From positions 1-12,152 of the forward strand of contig CALJCU010000270.1 of the NCBI GenBank assembly GCA_938023885.1: DNA of 12,152 nucleotides, read 5' to 3'. The translations under genes were made by a program, and so were the position numbers. Below, in pieces: positions 7,921 to 12,152 of the stretch. The notes below the pieces were generated by a model. That model worked only from the letters and a program-made list of their open reading frames with translations, ran no database searches and had not been told where the DNA came from. Source of the stretch: an uncultured Prevotella sp. (lineage in GTDB: Bacteria; Bacteroidota; Bacteroidia; Bacteroidales; Bacteroidaceae). The number at the start of each line of letters is the position of its first letter. The stretch's first letter is position 1.

Positions 7921-7952
7921 CAAAAATAAGCAAAAAAACGGTAAGGAGCAAA
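7921..7952 (-). promoter_or_regulatory. Bacteroidetes-type promoter for the susC-susD operon
   Basis: Read on the minus strand, TTTG (7949-7952) is followed by exactly 20 bases and then TATTTTTG (7921-7928). This fits the Bacteroidetes primary sigma consensus, TTTG about 19-21 bases before TAnnTTTG. Transcription should start near 7914, giving a leader of only about 20 bases before the susC ATG. The spacer contains a run of seven T. Confidence 0.85.
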
Positions 7953-7957
7953 CAAAA

Positions 7958-7995
7958 CAGCAGATATTTGTAAACCGTTACGAAAGTATCTGCTG
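7958..7995. promoter_or_regulatory. 9-bp perfect inverted repeat, candidate operator next to the susC promoter
   Basis: CAGCAGATA at 7958-7966 is the exact reverse complement of TATCTGCTG at 7987-7995, with a 20-base gap, so half-site centres lie 29 bp apart (just under three helical turns). The left half ends 5 bases upstream of the susC -33 box. That is where an activator such as a hybrid two-component regulator or SusR-like protein would be expected. It could also act on the divergent GH3 gene. No regulator gene lies in the window, so the binding partner is unknown. Confidence 0.55.
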
Positions 7996-8088
7996 ACTGC
8001 CACAGCCGGTGGTTAGCCTAAAATGATACTATTTTGCCTTTTTCGCGAAATAATAGTCTCCTCCCCCATCTTTATCAATTCTTTTTCC

Positions 8089-8096
8089 TAATTTTG
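8089..8096 (+). promoter_or_regulatory. -7 element of the promoter for the GH3 gene
   Basis: TAATTTTG is a perfect match to the Bacteroidetes -7 consensus TAnnTTTG. It sits 36 bases before the ATG at 8133, giving a leader of about 30 bases. No TTTG is seen 19-21 bases upstream; that interval is T/C-rich, so the -33 half is weak, which would fit dependence on an activator. This also argues against the upstream in-frame ATG at 8034, which would lie before the promoter. Confidence 0.65.
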
Positions 8097-8132
8097 CACA
8101 AGAGAAGAACAACAATAAACATTACAGAAACC

Positions 8133-10493
8133 ATGCTACACAATCGAATTAAGACTCTTTTTGCAGCCTTCCCTATTGCAGCAGCAGCGTCAGCGCAGTA
8201 TGCCCCCAGGCTGACTGCCAACAACATTGATGCAGTGCTCCACGCCATGACGCTGGAAGAGAAAGCACAGCTCCTCGTGGGCGACGGCAACGCGGGCTTC
8301 GTGGGATCCGGCGCCATGCTCGGTCACCAGTCACGTCTCGTGGCGGGTGCCGCCGGCCAGACCGTTGCCATCAAGCGGCTCGGCATCCCCACCACGGTGC
8401 TCACCGATGGTCCCGCCGGCGTGCATATCAACCCCACGCGCGAGGGCACGGCAGCGACATTCTATGCCACAGGCTTCCCTGTCGGCACCTGTCTGGCCTC
8501 GACCTGGAATCCGCAGCTTGTGTACAACGTGGGGCAGGCTATAGGCAAAGAGACGCTCGAGTACGGATGCGACGTCATCCTCGGTCCGGGTCTGAACATA
8601 CAGCGCAACCCACTGGGCGGCCGCAATTTCGAGTATTACAGTGAGGACCCGTTCGTCACCGGCATCATCGGTGCGGCGATGATCCGTGGCATACAGAGCC
8701 AGGGGGTCGGCACGAGCCCGAAACACTTCGCCGTGAACTCTCAGGAAGGTGACCGCACGCGTGTCGACGAGCGCGTGTCACAACGTGCCCTGCGCGAGAT
8801 CTACCTGCGCGGCTTCGAACGTGCCGTACGCGAGGGACATCCCTGGACCATCATGGCTTCTTATAATAAGGTGAACGGCACCTACTCGCAAGACAACTAC
8901 GACCTGCTGACGAAGGTACTGCGCAACGACTGGGGCTTCAAAGGTATCGTCATGACCGACTGGATCGGCAAACGTGCCGACCTGCCGACAGCACAGGAGA
9001 TGCACGCCGGCGACAACCTGCTCATGCCCGGCTATCCTGACCAGGTGAAGGATATCGTCAACGGTGTGAAGAATGGTACTGTCAAGATGGAGGATGTGGA
9101 CCGCAACGTGCGCGAGATGCTCGAATATATCGTCAAGACACCGAAGTTCCGCAACTACCAGTATTCCAACAAGCCTGACCTCAAAGCTGACGCCGCCATC
9201 ACCAGGCAGGCATCGGCGGAGGGGATGGTACTGCTAAAGAACAACGGAGTGCTGCCGATGAAGAACCTGAAAAACATCGCACTCTTCGGTGTGAACAGTT
9301 ATGACTTCTTCAGCGGTGGTCTTGGATCAGGTTGTGTCAACGTGCCTTATGTCGTCGACATGGTACAGGGACTGAAAAACGCGGGCGTAGCAACGACACT
9401 CACCAATATCTACCGCAAATATGTCGACTATGCCTCAGCCAAGCTCCAGGCCGACAAGAACCCGGAGATGTGGTTCCTCAACCAGGGGCAGCCGAAACTC
9501 GATGAGATAGAGATTACCAATCGTCTTATTTCCCAGGAAGAGCCCCAGGCCGATGCCGCCATCATCACGATAGCCCGCCAGGCTGGTGAAGGCATGGACC
9601 GCGGCGTGGAAGATTTCAACCTCTCCGACAAAGAACGCGACATGATCAACCGTGTCAGTGACCGGTTCCACAAAGCCGGCAAGCCCGTCATCATCATCAT
9701 CAACAGCGGCTCGTCCATCGAGACGGCATCGTGGCGCGACCGTGCCGATGCCATCCTCGCAGCTTGGGAACCCGGTGAGGAAGGCGGCAACAGTGTCGCC
9801 GACGTGCTCACAGGAAAGGTCAACCCCAGCGGACACCTCACGGCGACATGGCCCGTGTCCATCAGTGACGACCCGTCAACGGACAACTTCCCACAGACAC
9901 CAGTCTATTATAACTTCACGGATAAGTTTGCGGGCGGATATATGAAAGGGGTGAACTACAGCAACCACGAGGAAGATATCTACGTAGGCTACCGTTACTA
10001 CGACACCTTCGGCCGTAAGCCCGCCTATCCCTTCGGCTACGGACTGAGCTACACATCATTTAATTTTGGGAAACTCACTGCCAAGAAGTCAGGCAATAAT
10101 ATCCTCGTCTCCGTAACGGTTAGGAATACCGGCAAGGCCGCCGGCAAGCAGGTGGCACAAGTATATGTCGCTGCACCGAAGGGCAACCTGGAGAAGCCCG
10201 CCAAAGAGCTGAAGGCTTTCGCCAAGACGCGTCTGCTCAAGCCCGGAGAGAGCGAGACGCTGACGATGACGATCCCTGTACGCGACCTTGCCTCTTTCGA
10301 CAGCAAGGACAGCCGCTGGATCGCCGATGCCGGCACCTACACCTTCCTCGTGGGCGACAATGTGGAGCACACGACTCTCAAGACAACGCTGAAGCTCGGC
10401 GAATACACGGAGAGGACATCCGACGCCCTGCCGCTCAACGTCAGCCTCAACCTGCTGAAACAGCAGGTCCACAGCCCACACACCCTACGGTAA
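8133..10493 (+). CDS. Periplasmic glycoside hydrolase family 3 (beta-glucosidase-like)
   Basis: 786 residues from the ATG at 8133. An in-frame ATG at 8034 would add 33 residues but lies upstream of the -7 element and would bury the signal peptide (MLHNRIKTLFAAFPIAAAASA, cut after Ala21). No lipobox Cys, so periplasmic. GH3 enzymes remove non-reducing-end beta-linked sugars, mostly glucose or xylose, by a retaining mechanism. Visible: TLEEKAQLL near the start; GPGLNIQRNPLGGRNFEYYSEDP at 151-173; KHF at 197-199; nucleophile Asp276 in VMTDW; C-terminal alpha/beta domain with QAGEGMDRG, in which Glu486 is the candidate acid/base; and a fibronectin-III-like domain at about 660-735 (GKQVAQVYV ... 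KELKAF ... AGTYTFLVG). It is divergent from susC across a shared control region, so it probably processes the sugars that system imports. GC content is high. Sugar specificity cannot be read from sequence. Confidence 0.95.
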   Translation: MLHNRIKTLFAAFPIAAAASAQYAPRLTANNIDAVLHAMTLEEKAQLLVGDGNAGFVGSGAMLGHQSRLVAGAAGQTVAIKRLGIPTTVLTDGPAGVHINPTREGTAATFYATGFPVGTCLASTWNPQLVYNVGQAIGKETLEYGCDVILGPGLNIQRNPLGGRNFEYYSEDPFVTGIIGAAMIRGIQSQGVGTSPKHFAVNSQEGDRTRVDERVSQRALREIYLRGFERAVREGHPWTIMASYNKVNGTYSQDNYDLLTKVLRNDWGFKGIVMTDWIGKRADLPTAQEMHAGDNLLMPGYPDQVKDIVNGVKNGTVKMEDVDRNVREMLEYIVKTPKFRNYQYSNKPDLKADAAITRQASAEGMVLLKNNGVLPMKNLKNIALFGVNSYDFFSGGLGSGCVNVPYVVDMVQGLKNAGVATTLTNIYRKYVDYASAKLQADKNPEMWFLNQGQPKLDEIEITNRLISQEEPQADAAIITIARQAGEGMDRGVEDFNLSDKERDMINRVSDRFHKAGKPVIIIINSGSSIETASWRDRADAILAAWEPGEEGGNSVADVLTGKVNPSGHLTATWPVSISDDPSTDNFPQTPVYYNFTDKFAGGYMKGVNYSNHEEDIYVGYRYYDTFGRKPAYPFGYGLSYTSFNFGKLTAKKSGNNILVSVTVRNTGKAAGKQVAQVYVAAPKGNLEKPAKELKAFAKTRLLKPGESETLTMTIPVRDLASFDSKDSRWIADAGTYTFLVGDNVEHTTLKTTLKLGEYTERTSDALPLNVSLNLLKQQVHSPHTLR

Positions 10494-10497
10494 AAAC

Positions 10498-10872
10498 CTA
10501 AGGCATCACCGGGCTTGATTTCACTCCTACGATGCCTGCAAACTTGTCGTCAAGATAGAACGTCACCATCAACGTGTCTTTCTTGACGGCATATTTCAAG
10601 GTTATCATATTGAGCTTTGCCGTACGGGGCTGATAATCGACCTTACCTTTTACCAGCCGTGACGTCACGGCTCTGTTGTGCATGGCTTCCAGCATGGAGT
10701 CGGTGAGATGGAGCGTGGAGTCGACATTCGACCACGCGATATAGTCGACATCTGTCAGTGCCATCTTCTCCGACATGAAATCCTTGACGTGCCCCTTCGC
10801 CGTGTAGCTGTTGCCACAGGACGAGAACACGCCGAGCGTCACAAGGAAGCCCAGACAAAAGCGTTTTTTCAT
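10498..10872 (-). CDS. Small lipoprotein of unknown function
   Basis: 124 residues from the ATG at 10870-10872. The N-terminus is a clear lipoprotein signal: MKKR, a hydrophobic stretch, then VFSSC with Cys19 as the lipid site. The mature part (about 105 residues) is mixed polar with charged segments such as KGHVKDFMSEKM and ends in a strand-rich region (YAVKKDTLMVTFYLDDKFAGIVGV). I do not recognise the family. A longer in-frame start at 11028 exists but would place the signal peptide internally and overlap the upstream gene by over 150 bases, so it is rejected. The ATG overlaps the stop of the upstream pepD-like gene as ATGA (10869-10872), a sign of translational coupling and one operon. Its stop is only 4 bp from the end of the converging GH3 gene. 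Confidence 0.82.
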   Translation of the reverse strand: MKKRFCLGFLVTLGVFSSCGNSYTAKGHVKDFMSEKMALTDVDYIAWSNVDSTLHLTDSMLEAMHNRAVTSRLVKGKVDYQPRTAKLNMITLKYAVKKDTLMVTFYLDDKFAGIVGVKSSPVMP

Positions 10873-12152
10873 TTCTTCGGAATGTTCTTCAGGATCTCCA
10901 GGAGATGATCCCACACCATCTGTACCGTCGGGATATAGAGGCACTCGTCGGGCGTATGCACGTTGTGCAGTGTCGGACCGAAGCTCACCATGTCGAGGTT
11001 GGGATATTTCTCCGAGAAGAGACCGCACTCCAGACCGGCATGGATGCCACGCACCACCGGCTCCTTGCCGAAGAGCTTACAGTAAGTCTCCCTGGCGATA
11101 CGCTGCAGCTCAGAGCCGTGCCTAGGCTGCCAGGCAGGATAACCGTCGGTCTGCTCCACATCGGCACCGGCGAGCTCATAAGTAGCCTTGACGGTGTTGC
11201 AGATATTGTTGAGGTTCGACGTGACGTTGGAGCGCTGTGAGCTTACGATCACAACCTTGTTGTCCTCGCTCTGTACGCTTGCCACATTGCTTGACGTCTC
11301 GACCATCCATTCCAGTTCCTTGTCCTGACACATGGCGAAGACACCATTGTCGACAGCCTGAAGGGCTGAGATGAGACGGCGGCTGACCGTCTCGGGCAGG
11401 ACTGTCTGAGCGTCACAGCTCTCGAGATGCCACTCCATGTGGGTATCAGTGACGTGGTACTCGTCCTCCACCTGGGCAGCGAAGACATTCCAGTCGGCTT
11501 TCACCGCTTCTTTCTTATCCCCGGGCACAGCGAAGATGATCTTGCCGTCACGCGGGATGGCATTGTGCATCTTACCCGAGTTCCACTGAGCCAGCCGCAA
11601 CGGCATCTTTCCCTGCTCCATATAGAGGAAGCGGGCAAGAACCTTGATGGCGTTGGCACGCTTCTTCTCGATGTCGTCACCGGAGTGACCACCGTTGAGC
11701 CCTTTCAGCGAGCCTTGCATGAAGAAATATCCTTTCGGAGCTTTCTCACGCTGGAAACGGAACGTAGCGATGGTGCTGCGGCCACCGGCACAGGAGATGA
11801 AGATCTCGCCCTCGTTCTCTGAGTCGAGGTTGATGAGGTAGTCACCCGTCATGAATCCGGGCTTCATGCCGATAGCACCTGTGAGCTGCGTCTCCTCGTC
11901 GCGTGTGAAGACACACTCGATAGGACCATGCTCTATGTCGTCGGAGTCGAGGATCGCCAGTTCGATGGCGTCGCCGATACCGTCATCGGCACCGAGCGTC
12001 GTCCCTTTGGCATGCATCCAGTCACCGTCGACATAGGTCCGGATAGCGTCCTTGGAGAAGTCGAAGTCTACATCCACGAGCTTGTCGCAGACCATGTCCA
12101 TATGACTTTGCAGGATCGTTGTGGCGCGGTCCTCGAAGCTTTTCGTGGCGGG
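10869..12152 (-). CDS. pepD: Aminoacyl-histidine dipeptidase (Xaa-His dipeptidase, peptidase family M20), 5' end outside window
   Basis: The frame is open to the right edge, giving 427 residues; compared with about 485 in E. coli PepD, roughly 60 N-terminal residues are missing. The enzyme is a cytosolic metal-dependent peptidase that hydrolyses Xaa-His dipeptides such as carnosine and other unblocked dipeptides. The visible part begins PATKSFEDRATTILQSHMDM; SHMDM holds the first metal-ligand His and the catalytic Asp. It continues with GTTLGADDGIG (bridging Asp), TRDEET (catalytic and metal-binding Glu pair), NLDSENEGEIFISCAGG (next Asp ligand), LNGGHSGDDI, GLECGLF and GPTLHNVHTPDE (last His ligand). 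The dimerisation (lid) region lies between about the GGHSGDD motif and the C-terminal catalytic lobe. All expected metal ligands are present, so it should be active. It is followed by a lipoprotein gene with an ATGA overlap. Housekeeping in character, with no evident tie to the glycan genes. Confidence 0.94.
   Translation of the reverse strand, partial: PATKSFEDRATTILQSHMDMVCDKLVDVDFDFSKDAIRTYVDGDWMHAKGTTLGADDGIGDAIELAILDSDDIEHGPIECVFTRDEETQLTGAIGMKPGFMTGDYLINLDSENEGEIFISCAGGRSTIATFRFQREKAPKGYFFMQGSLKGLNGGHSGDDIEKKRANAIKVLARFLYMEQGKMPLRLAQWNSGKMHNAIPRDGKIIFAVPGDKKEAVKADWNVFAAQVEDEYHVTDTHMEWHLESCDAQTVLPETVSRRLISALQAVDNGVFAMCQDKELEWMVETSSNVASVQSEDNKVVIVSSQRSNVTSNLNNICNTVKATYELAGADVEQTDGYPAWQPRHGSELQRIARETYCKLFGKEPVVRGIHAGLECGLFSEKYPNLDMVSFGPTLHNVHTPDECLYIPTVQMVWDHLLEILKNIPKK

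Larger units (their letters stand above)
7894..8132. other. Divergent control region between susC and the GH3 gene
   Basis: This 239-bp gap is AT-rich compared with the genes on both sides. It contains the susC promoter (7921-7952), the 9-bp inverted repeat (7958-7995) and the GH3 -7 element (8089-8096). A second, weaker inverted pair is ACGGTTTA (7908-7915) with TAAACCGT (7971-7978), which brackets the susC promoter. No small ORF with a credible start, terminator or RNA gene was recognised in it. Confidence 0.75.

Noticed and set aside
8034..8132. 33-residue N-terminal extension of the GH3 protein from an upstream in-frame ATG
   Set aside because: It lies before the TAATTTTG -7 element, so it would not be in the mRNA, and it would place the signal peptide internally. 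The ATG at 8133 is followed directly by a good signal peptide.
9428..9886. Minus-strand open frames of 133 and 152 codons opposite the GH3 gene
   Set aside because: Low-complexity products fully inside a conserved GH3 coding region, with no promoter or domain evidence.
10873..11028. Longer start for the small lipoprotein gene
   Set aside because: It would overlap the pepD-like coding region by about 160 bases and bury a clear lipoprotein signal; the ATG in the ATGA overlap fits better.
12072..12101. Internal Met as the start of the dipeptidase gene
   Set aside because: The frame continues to the window edge with conserved PepD residues (PATKSFEDRATTILQSH) that include an essential metal-ligand His, so the true start is off the window.
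1..12152. CRISPR arrays, tRNA/rRNA genes, insertion sequences, toxin-antitoxin or defence genes
   Set aside because: No regularly spaced repeats, cloverleaf-like segments, transposase motifs or defence domains were recognised on either strand.

Overview
The window looks like a piece of a Bacteroidales chromosome, most likely Prevotellaceae. Three things point there: SusC/SusD (RagA/RagB) pairs, lipoproteins with a cysteine just after a hydrophobic stretch, and promoters of the Bacteroidetes type (TTTG-N20-TAnnTTTG) instead of E. coli -35/-10 boxes. No rRNA, tRNA, CRISPR array, transposase or integrase was seen.

Left block (1-3344, + strand): the 3' end of a SusD-like gene, a lipoprotein with two BT_3987-like/DUF1735 regions and a discoidin-like domain (probable surface glycan-binding protein), a strong intrinsic terminator, then a secreted GH43 glycosidase. 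This is the tail of a polysaccharide utilisation locus (PUL) whose SusC partner lies off the left edge. It reads as more AT-rich than the rest of the window.

Junction (3345-3464): a 115-bp imperfect inverted repeat separates the convergent GH43 and SusD genes. Each arm is itself a hairpin and holds four G-runs on one strand, so it is a candidate bidirectional terminator, repeat element and G-quadruplex site.

Middle block (3462-10493): a second PUL with a susC-susD pair on the minus strand and a periplasmic GH3 beta-glycosidase transcribed divergently from a 239-bp control region. That region holds a near-perfect promoter for susC, a -7 element for the GH3 gene and a 9-bp inverted repeat just upstream of the susC -33 box. 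The likely flow is: SusD captures and SusC imports an oligosaccharide, and the GH3 enzyme trims it in the periplasm. The substrate cannot be fixed from sequence; GH3 plus GH43 suggests a plant beta-glucan or hemicellulose.

Right block (10498-12152, minus strand): housekeeping DNA. A PepD-type aminoacyl-histidine dipeptidase (5' end off the window) overlaps by ATGA a small lipoprotein of unknown function, which converges on the GH3 gene with a 4-bp gap.

Most of the window is well-known PUL biology. The items most worth a second look are the junction repeat, the susC/GH3 control region, the terminator inside the left PUL, the unusual catalytic pattern of the GH43 protein, and the short SusC lacking the usual N-terminal extension.
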